Under the pieces are notes generated by a model. The model ran no database searches. It was not told where the DNA came from and saw nothing but the letters and a program-made list of their open reading frames with translations. A program made the translations under genes and the position numbers. A stretch of 64,000 bases of DNA from Protopterus annectens (Eukaryota; Chordata; Ceratodontiformes; Protopteridae): positions 1,607,344,554 through 1,607,408,553 of the forward strand of contig NC_056725.1 of NCBI RefSeq assembly GCF_019279795.1, in the 5' to 3' direction. Positions 55,105 through 64,000 of this stretch are shown here, piece after piece; position 1 is the first letter of the stretch; each line of letters begins with the position of its first letter.

Positions 55105-55300
55105 TTCTAGGTATTGCTGTCATGGCTTGGTGGTTTAGTTCCTTGACTCTAGTGCATGGTATCCTGTGTTCGAATCTGGCAACTGCTTTTTGCTTTTCCT
55201 GACAGAAATGAGTTGAAGACCTGTCAATCAAACATGCCAAAAGCACTTTTAAGCACTTTAAACCTGTTCTGCGCGTTTGCGCGGAGGTTACATGCGCACT
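55105..55300 (+). repeat. tRNA-like SINE head with shared module
   Basis: ATGGCTTGGTGGTTTAGTTC (A-box-like), GTGTTCGAATCTGG (B-box-like), then AGCACTTTTAAGCACTTTAA and CTGCGCGTTTGCGCG. Same organisation as 52,157-52,400 and 2,053-2,230. Confidence 0.58.
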
Positions 55301-55983
55301 GGCAGTTAGCTAGTGGAGCGGCGCAAAACGGTGTGCTGGGATAAATCTTAATTGGCTAGTGACACACATGTTCAGCTAATTGCACACAGTTTCAGCCTGT
55401 TTATCTGCTGCTTGGCAACGGCACGCAGTTTGCAGCTTTTAAACACTACTCGCCTACGGGCACTCTGTCTCATGGCAGCTTAGCTATCAGTACATTTCTG
55501 ACTATTTTTATTCTTATGTTACTTCAAAATATATGCTCTGTTTCATTCCATTTTACAAAAGGGAATACATTTACATTTGTACAATACTCTCTGGCGGGTT
55601 TTAGTGCTTATTTACAAAAATAAAAAAAGGTTGTTGTAGGGGCTCGAACCCTGCCTGCCTACTCATAGGGCGGTACTCTACCACTAAGCTATTATTTCTT
55701 GGCTTACTTTGCATATTTAGTTCTTATAACGTTTTCCGCAGACTGCTAACTGTGATTGCGCTAGTAGCACACCAGCGCACACAGTAGCAAACATTTACGG
55801 GTTTAACAAAAAAAAGGTTTTCATTTACTTTTATGACATCTCTTCACTTTATACACTGATGGCCAGTCGGGGCATGTGTTGTATAGTGTGTTTATTCACA
55901 TTTTCATGGCCTTTCTCGTGGCTGTTTACTTTCAGCCATTCTAGTTTTCCGGGGGCGTGTCCACTTGCAGAGCTTAGCCTACA
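55301..55983. other. Right subterminal region of the Harbinger element
   Basis: No gene. Apart from the tRNA-like stretch at 55,632-55,700, I see only A+T-rich sequence and GCGCA-type words. Confidence 0.35.
55632..55700 (-). repeat. tRNA-like sequence, - strand
   Basis: The - strand reads TAGCTTAGTGGTAGAGTACC (very close to the A-box consensus) and AGGGTTCGAGCCCC (a full B-box match). The arm sequences do not form a clean acceptor stem, so a tRNA pseudogene or SINE is preferred. Confidence 0.55.
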
Positions 55984-56149
55984 GACATGCCCCCTACTCC
56001 CTTACACGGACCGTGTAAGAGTTACTGGTGTGATTCAGCATGCCTCATGCACCTCATGCATATGCATGACATGCTGACATCACACAGTTTAACTGCAGCC
56101 TCCGTGTAAGAGTTATAACTCTTACACGGAGGCTTCCTGAATCTGGCCC
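55984..56149. repeat. Harbinger right end: palindromes and terminal repeat
   Basis: CTTACACGG-A-CCGTGTAAG (56,001-56,019), CATGCATATGCATG (about 56,056-56,069) and a perfect 36-bp palindrome at 56,098-56,133 (18-bp arms GCCTCCGTGTAAGAGTTA) directly precede the terminal GAATCTGGCCC. The words match those at the left end (24,209-24,331). Confidence 0.85.
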
Positions 56150-56152
56150 TGA

Positions 56153-57310
56153 GTAGCACAAAACTAATTCCTGCTTTAATGTAACAAGGACCAGTCTATG
56201 TTATGGTGTCAACACGCTTGTTTAACAACAGTTGTCCTGTTAAGTTTTTATCAAGCTGTCCAGAACTCAATGGCATTAGCTCTTAATATGAAGAAGATGT
56301 GCAATATCCTGTAGAAATACTAATGAGTTGTTCTTCATATATTTTATTCCCCAGAGTACTTTTAAATTTTTGCTTTTTCAAGTTAGGGAAGTTCAGCAGC
56401 AGTTTCCAAAATTAGGGTTAGAATATCTAGCATGTTCCTTACAGTTAGTTGCACCAAACAAGGTGACTCATTGTCTCTTATACACTTCCCATTAACAGCT
56501 GAATTCTTAACTGCATGAATTCATAAAACAACCCTTGGGTAAGATACCCAAAAGGTATTCTTCCTTGCTTCTGATATCCCACTTTTTTCACAACTCAGAA
56601 AGCTTCCTCCTAACCTTCAGAAAATTGCTGATAAAGTTTTCTGAATTACATGGGCAGTAAGTCTCTTAAATCATGTCCCAACTCCATATCATATCTGAAC
56701 CCTCAATGAAGTCAAAGACCCTATTATTAATGGGCTAGCAGAACATTAACTACCATATCTTTAAATGTGTCCAAAAACAGACTGCTGCCTGGGGTAATAC
56801 TTGACTGCTGATAAACAACAATGGGCTTTGGAATATAGAGCTACAGATTAAAAAGATAAATAATTACCTGCAATGTCACCCAACTCAGAGTGGCATCAGT
56901 GCCTTCCAATGTTATCCTATCAACAGTAATTGTAACTTATCTAAGATTATTTTGCACACAAATACACAAACAACATTTTTCAGCAGGGGTTAATGATATT
57001 TCTCAAGTATCAACACCTTCTCATTGTCCTTACAGCAGCACTTCCATCAGCTAAACATTCAAACACACAAAGAAGCACAATCAATGTCCATTGTTAAGGT
57101 GATCAAACATAATATAAATGCATGGTATCTATGACTAAGGCAGTCATGATTCAAAAGGCTAAAGTAGACACTGGGGTTCTCATCAGTTCAATGCAAAAAT
57201 CTGCACCCTAATTCATAAATCACGAGCCAGCAGCTTTTAAAATTAGATATATGTTCTTGAAATGAATAAAGTTAAGGAATGCACTCTGTAAAATAAATAT
57301 GCTAACATCT
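56153..57310. other. Unassigned ~1.15 kb
   Basis: A+T-rich, no frame, repeat or RNA signal that I can support. It is the largest unexplained block in the window and may be old single-copy sequence. Confidence 0.4.
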
Positions 57311-57314
57311 TCAC

Positions 57315-57985
57315 ATGTGCACAAAGGGATCTACTTGAAAAGAACGAAAGCTGAAACTGCCGACAATGAGAAGACCGACACCGGAAGACCAACAACGTAA
57401 ATGATCGACAGTCCAGAATCTCAATGCTGAAAACACCGACATGCAAAATGAGCATGACTGTGTAAGTATGCGATAGTGATGGACTTTACGGTTAGGGTGC
57501 GGGTAAGGTAAGTGTGCGTTAGTGAAGGACTTTAGGGTTAGGGTGTGGGTAAGGTAAGTGTGCAATAGTGATGGACTTTAGGGTTAGGGTGCAGGTAAGG
57601 TAAGTGTGCGATAGTGATGGACTTTAGGGTTAGGGTGCGGGTAAGATAAGTGTGCAATAGTGACGGACTTTAGGGTTAGGATGTGGGTAAGGTAAGTGTG
57701 CGATAGTGATTGTCCTTAGGGTTAGGGTTTGGGTTAAGGTTAGTGCATAGATAGTTGTGTATGAAAGGTTTAGTGTAGGTTTGTAAGGTTTTTGATGTGC
57801 TTGTGTTGTGCGTGTGTTTTTTGGAAGCAGATTTGTTTTGTTTTGTTGAGTTTCGGGATTGTGGTTTTTCGGGCATTTACACTTTCGGGTATTTCAACTT
57901 TCGTTCTTTTCTTGTTAGTGTTTTCATTGTCGTGCTTTTCGCTTGTCAATCATTTCAGGTAGATCTGCACAAAGATACACCAAAA
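57315..57985. mobile_element. Inverted-repeat element with internal minisatellite
   Basis: The left side has GATCTACTTGAAAAG and AAAGAACGAAAGCTGAAA; the right side, read on the other strand, has GATCTACCTGAAATG and AAAGAACGAAAGTTGAAA, with CGACAATGA on both. The arms are long but imperfect, and enclose the 46-bp repeats at 57,475-57,750. No transposase is present. Possibly a non-autonomous foldback-type DNA transposon. Confidence 0.5.
57475..57750 (+). repeat. 46-bp minisatellite, about six units, telomere-like core
   Basis: Units start AGTGATGGACTTTAGGG and contain TTAGGGTTAGGGTG, then GGTAAGGTAAGTGTGCGAT. Period exactly 46 (57,475, 57,521, 57,567, ...). Only two TTAGGG units occur per repeat, so this is not a telomeric array. 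Confidence 0.88.
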
Positions 57986-58374
57986 AAATTGATTTAAACC
58001 AATGGCATAAAGATGAATTCCAGCTAATGTCTTATCAGTGTATGTCACTACAAATAGCCAAATATAAAGCTAATTTTCTATCTACATTTTACTTGTTAAG
58101 TTCAATCAGCACTTGCACAATTTTTTCAGGCAATCTAACTTTTATCATGATCCCTGTCCAGGAATACAGACCATTTCTTTGCAATTCAGGAGGAAGGCAG
58201 AGACTGTCTTGCCTACCTTTCTCTCATTCTCTCTCTCTCTCTCTTCTTCTCTTTCTCTACTTAAAAAAAGTCCCAGGCAATACTTTCTGTTTTTCTTCAA
58301 TCTGAGTGTAACATTTCCTGTCTTTATAGTCACATGCCCTTGCAGGGTAGTCCAAATAAAGTAATGCATTATTG
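57986..58374. other. Short flank with (TC)n tract
   Basis: A CT-rich microsatellite lies at 58,218-58,258. No gene. Confidence 0.5.
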
Positions 58375-59714
58375 TGACAGCCGTGCCCTGGCCAAGCTAT
58401 CAAGGAGCCTCAATCCTCACCACTAACACCAGGGAGGGCATCTCATATAAGAGGAAAGGATAACAAATACACACAGTAAAGTACAATTTCCCTTAAGTGC
58501 ACACAGAGAGCAGTCAGTCTGGGGCTGGTTGCTCCCTTGCTCCCGAGGTCCCCAATAGACTCCCCAATGGCACAGCTATAGGGTCCAGATCACAGCCTAG
58601 CTGGCAAGCTAACCTCCAGTACCCTCTCTGTCCCACCAGTGCTTCGTGTCCCTGCCGAGGTAGCTGACACACCACACACACTTTGAGATAAGTATTTATA
58701 CAACTTCACAGAAACTCCTGGAAAAGGCTGACACAGATTCTCCAGTTGTGCCCCTTTACCCAGGCTATATGGTAGTAATTTCTGCCACCACCAGCTAATA
58801 CATGTGTTAAGGCCCTTAAAGGGGTGTCCAATTATTACTGTATAATATTATTAACCAATTGGTAATGCGACTAATCAGTCTAAGGCTTATTAGAGTGGCC
58901 TTGTACAATAAACTCTATAAATATGCAATGTACTCTAGAGATTACTTATCTCTACACAAACCAGACACAGGTGAAAGGTTTTTAAAATATTTAATAATAA
59001 ATAATTAAAAACACAAGACAATACTACCACACCACAGTGATTTCTAAGAGTTCAGAGATCACACAGAAACTTAAAACAATACAGTAGGAAAGTTCTGATA
59101 TAACATAAAACACTTAGCCTAACTTTCTTCTAAGTTCCTAGCTATTACTACTAGAAAACATACTTCCAAGATACTACTTACATAAAGACAGCATAAGGCA
59201 GTGCTGATAGTTACAGTCTCTCTCTCAACAATAGTTTTTAAAATCACTAACACATTTCTGCTGGGCACTCCCAGATTACATCATTTTGACACTTAAGTTT
59301 TCCCAGTATACACATTACATTATTTTGCCACTTAGTCTGCAGTTCTCGGGCCAAAAGACTACATTATTTAACAATCTAACACCTGCTCAGGAAACTACAA
59401 CAATAAAAGACATTTCACGTGTACACTCTAGTAATTATTCCTTAAGTTAAGACAATAGAAATTATGTGTTCAGTTAGCCTCTTTGGTACCAATATTTAGA
59501 TCAAAAGGGTATACAAGACATAATTTTAACTTCAAAAGAACAGATGAAATGCTTGGCTTAGTTTTCCTTACAGCAGATGGCAATGTTGCTACAATCTTGA
59601 AGTTTACATTTTACAGTGTTTTCTTTCATTTAAGAAACAAGGCTGCATTTTACATTTATATTCATAAATGCCAGAATTATGTACCAAATTCTTTTTGACT
59701 AGGCTGGCTGCCTT
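58375..59714 (-). repeat. 3' LTR of the Gmr1-type retrotransposon
   Basis: On the - strand it starts TGAAGGCAGCC (59,714) right after a purine-rich stretch (GGGGGAAGATGGG, a good polypurine tract) and ends GGCTGTCACA (58,375), giving TG...CA ends with a short imperfect inverted repeat. Length is about 1,340 bases. Boundaries are inferred because the 5' LTR is outside the window. Confidence 0.6.
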
Positions 59715-59827
59715 CACCCATCTTCCCCCAATCTTCCCATCTCTCCACCCCTGGAGAACTCAAGCTAGTTTTTCAAGTGACCCTTGATAAATGCCACTTG
59801 AGAGAGTTAGGTCTATCTGGGTGTACC

Positions 59828-60410
59828 TCACCCCATTCCCTGTCTTGAAAGTCCATCTGCATTGGCATTGCTACTCCCACTGCGGTGCTGCACTGATATA
59901 TCATATGCTTGCAACCCTAGGCTCCATCTTAGCAACTTGGCATTTTGCTGGCTGGTTCTGTTTAACAATGTTAGAGGGTTGTGATCTGTCATGGCAGTGA
60001 ATTTCCTTCCATAGAGATAAGACTGAAGTTTTTGCAGTCCCCACACTATGGCTAGACATTCTTTTTCAACGGCTGCATAGCATTCCTCCCTGGGTTGGAG
60101 CCTATGACTGAGATAAACCACTGGGTGCTCTTCCCCTTCTGAAGAAATCTGGCTAAGTACAGCCCCCACCCCATGGTTCGAAGCATAAATCTGTACAACA
60201 AATTCTTTGCTGTAATCTGGACAGGCTAACACAGGTGGTCCTCCCAAAGCTCCCTTAAGCTTCTGGAATGCCTGCTCATATGCTGGAGTCTGCACTACCT
60301 TATCTGGCCTGTTCTTCCTTGTCAGGTCTGTGAGGGGAGCAGCCATGGTACTATAACTGGGGACAAACTTTCTGTAGTACCCTGCTGTCCCTAAGAATGC
60401 CCTCACCTGC
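59828..60410 (-). pseudogene. Gmr1-type RNase H domain
   Basis: Frame 60,406-59,828 reads FLGTAGYYRKFVPSYSTMA (RT C-terminal connection), then the RNase H region: FVVQIYASNHGVGAVLSQ (the first Asp is replaced: IYAS instead of TDAS), HPVVYLSHRLQPREECYAAVEKECLAIVW, FTAMTDHNPLTLLN (Asp present) and ANADGLSRQG at the end. RNase H removes the RNA strand during reverse transcription. The frame is long but is separated from RT by stops. Confidence 0.82.
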
Positions 60411-61185
60411 TTTTTGGTAATAGGTACAGGTCATGCCTGAATAGCTTCCACTTTGGCAGGTTCTGGCCTTATCTTACCACTCCCCACTCTATGTCCTAGG
60501 TAGGAGACCTCTGCCATACCCGCCTGACATTTGCTCAGCTTAATGGTCAACCCTGCTCTCTGTAGTCAGCCCAGCACCTCCCTGACATACTGAAGGTGCT
60601 CTGGCTAGGAATGGCTGTAGATGGCAATAACATCTAGGTAAGCAAGGGCAAACCCTCCTGCTCCTGCTAGGATATTATCCACCAGCCTCTGGAAAGTTGC
60701 TGGGGCATTCTTTATCCCAAAGGGTATCTTTGTGAACTTGTACAAGCCAAAATGAGTCATAAAGGCTGACTTCTCTCTAGCACTGGGAGTCAAGGGCACC
60801 TGCCAGTAACCCTTGGTAAGATTAATGGTTGGAAGATACTTAGCCCCACCCAGCTGCTTTAGGGCCTCATCTGTCCAAGATATGGGGTAAGCATCTGACT
60901 TTGTGTGACTATTTAATTTTCTGTAATCCACACAGAACCTGGTGCTGCCATCCTTCTTTAGCACAAACACCACTGGGGAGACCCAGGGACTGTTGGACTC
61001 TTGAATCACCCCTAGTTCCAAAATCTCCTGTACCTCCTCCCTCAGGGTCTGACTGACTCTCTCAGGCACCCTATAAGGGGCCTGCTTAATAGGCCTTTGG
61101 GGTCCTGTATCCATCTGATGCTGCACCAGGTGGGTGCACCCTGGTTTTCCAGTGAAAATGTCCCCAAATTCCTGCAACACTGCTT
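60411..61185 (-). pseudogene. Gmr1-type reverse transcriptase
   Basis: Frame 61,180-60,605 carries LQEFGDIFTGKPGCTHLVQH, PYRVPERVSQTLREEV, SPVVFVLKKDGSTRFCVDYRKLN (conserved RT block), FMTHFGLYKFTKIPFGIKNAPATFQRLVD and AYLDVIAIYSHS. The last should be YLDDI: the second catalytic aspartate is Val, so the enzyme is dead. The remaining palm and thumb (60,600-60,411) read RPEPAKVEAIQA-like with stops. Unlike typical Ty3 elements, this domain follows integrase. Confidence 0.84.
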
Positions 61186-61227
61186 GTATTTCTCAAACGT
61201 GGGTATGACATAGCTACTGGGACATTG

Positions 61228-61560
61228 CTACCCCTTCCACTGAGGTGTCAACCCGAGCCTCACTGAGGAGATCAGTCCCCAGATCTCCCTCAGACTCCTC
61301 CTGAATCCACTGCAAATGCTCAACACAAGGGCCTCCCTATCATGGTAAGGTTTCATCATGTTACCATGGTACAATTTGAGCCCCTGCCATCTGCCTAGCA
61401 CTTCCACCATGTAGTTAACATCACTTACCTTCCTTACCACCTTGTAGGGTCCCTCCCAAGCTGCCTGCAGCTTGTTGTGTCTGACAGGAATGAGAACCAT
61501 TACCTGCTGCCCCACAGCATACTCTCTAGCTTGAGCATTCCTGTAATACCACACCTTTTT
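61228..61560 (-). pseudogene. Integrase C-terminal (GPY/F) domain
   Basis: Frame 61,554-61,228 has YAVGQQVMVLIPVRHNKLQA, WEGPYKVVRKVSDVNYMVEV, the GPY/F-type module that ends Ty3-type integrases, then KLYHGNMMKPYH. Just past it, in a neighbouring frame, come acidic residues and DTSVEG leading into RT, showing that integrase and RT are contiguous. Confidence 0.8.
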
Positions 61561-61587
61561 CTGTTGTTGGGCTTCTGCCAGGTTCTC

Positions 61588-62580
61588 CTAGGCCAAGCCC
61601 ATGAGTTTCCTGAGCCTTGTCCTGAGGTTTAGGATATATGCCACAACAGAATCCTTGTGAGGTTCACACTCACCTTCCAACTCAACTGGAATTACATCTA
61701 GAGGTCCCCTCACCCTACGCTCATACAGCAACTCAAAGGGTGAACACCCTGTGGATTTCTGGGGAACCTCTCTGTAAGCAAACAACAGATGGGGCAAATA
61801 TTTGTCCCACTCCCTCTTAAACTGATCTGCAAATGCCTGTAGCATGGACTTGATTGTATAGTTTAACCTCTCAACAAGACCATTAGTCTGGGGATGGTAG
61901 GGGGTGGTCTTCATGTGCTTCACCCCACAGGACTTCCACAGACAAGCCAGCAGGTCTGACATGAAATTGGCACCTTGGTCAGTCAGTATTTCTTTTGGGA
62001 AACCTACCCTGCTGAAAATCACTAACAAAGCATTTACCAACTTCTCTGCCTCAATGGAGGACAAAGCCACTGCCTCAGGGTATCGTGTAGCATAATCCAC
62101 TACCACTAGGATATACTTTTTCCCTATGTAACTTGGGGTACTCAGACGACCCACAATATCCATAGTTACCCTCTGAAATGGCTCTTCAATCACAGGCAAA
62201 GGCATCAAAGGAGCTCTCACTTTCTCTCTCGCCTTGCCTACCTTTTGGCACTGCTCACAGGTCCTGCAGTACCCTGTTACATCTCTAGAAATTCCAAGCC
62301 AATCGAAGTTCTGCATAATACACCTCTTTGTATGTTTTATGCCCATATGACCTGCAAAGGGAATTTCATGGGCTATGGCTAGAAGCACCAGATGGTAGGC
62401 TCTAGGCACTACCAATTGCTATACTCTTTCACCTTCTAGCCCTTCCTCACGGGTCCACTCTCTGTATAGTAACCCTTTGTCCCAGTATACAGATTCCCCC
62501 TTTCATTGAGAATCAGGTGCATCCCTAGCTACCTGCCTCAGGCCTTGCAATGTAGGGTCTGAGAGCTGAGCCTGTCTTTA
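61588..62580 (-). pseudogene. Gmr1-type integrase
   Basis: The frame runs from about 62,575 with KGLLYREWTREEGLEGE before a stop; the main frame 62,415-61,588 has the HHCC zinc finger (IAHE..AGHMGIKHTK and CRTCEQCQK), VTMDIVGRLSTPS (first Asp), EILTDQGANFMSDL (second Asp) and TNGLVERLNYTIKSML (Glu). The spacing fits D,D35E and all residues are intact. Domains and sequence are Ty3-type, yet the gene precedes RT. It would insert the cDNA into chromosomes. Confidence 0.87.
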
Positions 62581-63090
62581 CTCTCTCCTTGTAACCCTTC
62601 CCAGCTCCCATTCCACTGGAACTCTGGCATCCTCTGATGGTGGTGCCTCACTGTCAGCCTGAGTACTACTACTCACCTCTAGCTTTGCAGTTACCCTTTC
62701 CAAGGGAACATTAATACCCACAAACAGCTGTGGCTCACCTTCAGTCTCACTGCTACAGTGTAGCTCCCTCCCTGAAGTAACCACTTTAGCAGTCCTGGCT
62801 GCAAGTATGCAGTCTGTCTGGGTCTCCCCCTGGCTACCAGACCCACATGCTTGTCTCCTAGCCTCACTGTGTGTAACTGCATAAGTACATGGTACTGCCT
62901 CATCCAAATCCTTCCCTCTCAGGACATTTGCAGGATGGTAGTTCCATACCCTTGTTGCCTCAGGACAACCTACTATTGGCATTTTGTCTTTCCCACTTAC
63001 TGGCTCCCTCACCTTTGGTTCCTCACCTTGCCTTTGTGGGCACCTGTATGCCACATGGACCCACTGGTTGCATTCAAAGCATTTCACCCT
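62581..63090 (-). pseudogene. Gag zinc knuckle and protease remnant
   Basis: Frame 63,087-62,578 begins KCFECNQWVHVAYRCP, a C-X2-C-X4-H-X4-C knuckle that binds RNA. The remainder has VWNYHPANVLRGKDLDEA and YAVTHSEARRQA, reminiscent of the ...VLLGRDL... and AVTRSQAR segments that follow the aspartic protease. No D-S/T-G active site occurs between knuckle and this segment, so the protease core seems deleted. Ser/Thr/Glu-rich spacer follows to integrase. Confidence 0.65.
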
Positions 63091-64000
63091 AGGTCCTGGA
63101 TGTGTACCTGAACTAGTGGCTTCCCCTGCTACTGGCAGATTCTGTTGGGGCAGTCTGTGCTGCCCACCATGGGTTCCTTTATACCCATGAGCAGTATTGG
63201 GGGACCCCTTCCTGTGCAGGGCTGTCCTGCATGCCAGGTATAGGTCTCACTTCTTCCCCAACTCATATGAAGTAGCACATTGTCTATCAGCTAACTAGAC
63301 CCTCATGTCCTCAGGAAAAGTGCTAAGGGCTTGTTCCCTCACCAAAAAGTCTGCCAGTCCTTCAAAAGTGGTGACCTGACATCCACTCACCCAGCTATGA
63401 AAATAAGTGCTCAGTTCAGCAACATATTCACATACATTTTCATCTGCCTTGCGTTTATGCTCACAAAACGTTTTCCTATACATTTCAGGTGTTAGCTTAA
63501 AACATTCTAAAAGACATTTTTAAAGCAGTATAATCAAAACAGACAGAGTCAGGCATTTGAGACATACAAGTTACAGCTTTCCCATGGAGTAAGGGGTCAG
63601 TAACCATACCCAGAGCCTTTGGTCAACACTATAGTGTTTGCATACCCTCTCAAACATATGAATTAAACTATCAAAATGATCCCCCTCTTTAAATTGCTGA
63701 AGACATTTACTGACCTGTTGTGCTTCTGGGGTCAAGTTACTCCCTTCCCCATTATCTCAATGACTCTGGCGAAGAGTCAGCATTTCCCTCTCATGCTTCC
63801 TCTGACGCTCCTTTACTTCAGCTTCTATCTCCAAACACCTGGCCTCCTACTCAAGTCTCTTTAGCTCCAGATGGATTTTTAAGTCCACTGTGGAAAGGTT
63901 GAGGTGTCCATTCTCCGAGGATATCGTAACTCCACTGCCAGTCTGATTGTCCTTCGCAGAAAGGTTGAGCTGGGCATTCTCCGAGGATATTGTATCTCCA
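63091..64000 (-). pseudogene. Gag of the Gmr1-type element (partial)
   Basis: Frame 63,483-63,295 (YRKTFCEHKRKADENVCEY, LSTYFHSWVSG, FEGLADFLVREQALSTFPEDMR) resembles the SCAN-like core of vertebrate Ty3 Gag. Further upstream, in other frames, is a charged heptad-like stretch (LEIEAEVKERQRKHEREML). The right window edge cuts the gene. At 63,895-64,000 a direct repeat of about 70-75 bases (TTCTCCGAGGATAT twice) encodes repeated residues near the Gag N-terminus. Confidence 0.65.

Larger units (their letters stand above)
24206..56152. mobile_element. Harbinger-like DNA transposon, expanded to ~32 kb by nested insertions
   Basis: The left end GAGCCAGATTCAGGAAG (24,209) and the right end, read on the other strand, GGGCCAGATTCAGGAAG (56,149) are matching terminal repeats. 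TGA directly abuts both (24,206-24,208 and 56,150-56,152), a 3-bp duplication as Harbinger makes. Both ends carry CTCCGTGTAAGAG-type repeats and palindromes. Inside lie a Harbinger DDE transposase (+, near the left end) and a Myb/SANT-like gene (-, near the right end), the two proteins these elements need, with about ten CR1 pieces and SINE arrays between. Two separate elements sharing one end type is the alternative. Confidence 0.55.

Noticed and set aside
55632-55700. Possible functional tRNA gene on the - strand
   Set aside because: A and B boxes are very good, but acceptor and anticodon stems do not pair cleanly and similar sequences recur in the window as SINE heads.
57475-57750. Interstitial telomeric array
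   Set aside because: The repeating unit is 46 bases and only part of each unit is TTAGGG-like.

Overview
The window looks like intergenic DNA from a large-genome, repeat-rich vertebrate, most likely an amphibian (salamander, caecilian or frog); a lungfish or coelacanth-like genome is also possible. This is inferred from the mix of Penelope-like elements (PLEs) with GIY-YIG endonuclease, CR1-type LINEs, L2-like and L1-like LINEs, PIF/Harbinger elements, a Gmr1-type Ty3 retrotransposon and many tRNA-like SINEs. I found no host gene, rRNA or convincing functional tRNA. Almost every protein-coding stretch belongs to a mobile element, and most are broken.

Left part (1-24,200). An L2-like LINE endonuclease fragment (1-975) is followed by the right half of an old Harbinger element (about 1,000-3,245). 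Then comes a nest of three PLEs. PLE family 3 (+ strand, 3,635-4,327 and 23,565-23,960) was split by a family 2 insertion of about 19 kb (4,328-23,564; mainly - strand; flanked by a 14-bp duplication with one mismatch). Family 2 was in turn split by a very young family 1 insertion (6,839-13,690; 12-bp duplication with one mismatch). It was split a second time by a composite of about 7.2 kb (14,166-21,334) holding an L2-like 3' end, a triple 550-bp tandem repeat and a nearly full-length CR1. Families 1 and 2 share one architecture: a 5'-truncated inverted copy is joined to a longer copy inside one target-site duplication. All three families carry the same compact hammerhead-ribozyme-like motif near the 3' end. 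The family 1 copy on the + strand has two overlapping ORFs (447 aa and 725 aa) and is nearly intact.

Middle (24,209-56,149). A matching pair of terminal repeats with a 3-bp TGA duplication suggests one old Harbinger element swollen to about 32 kb. Its ends are chains of perfect palindromes. Inside are a broken DDE transposase (25,556-26,629, +), two different spliced Myb/SANT-like genes (43,460-45,891 and about 52,800-54,926, both -), about ten CR1 fragments in both orientations, a ten-unit tandem array of a tRNA-like SINE (35,700-38,100), diverged units of the same SINE (41,730-42,200) and a three-unit 522-bp tandem repeat carrying another tRNA-like domain (50,750-52,330).

Right part (56,150-64,000). 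This holds about 1.1 kb of unassigned DNA, a small inverted-repeat element carrying a 46-bp telomere-like minisatellite, and the 3' LTR and coding region of a Gmr1-type retrotransposon on the - strand. In that element the Ty3-type integrase precedes reverse transcriptase. It is cut off by the right edge of the window.
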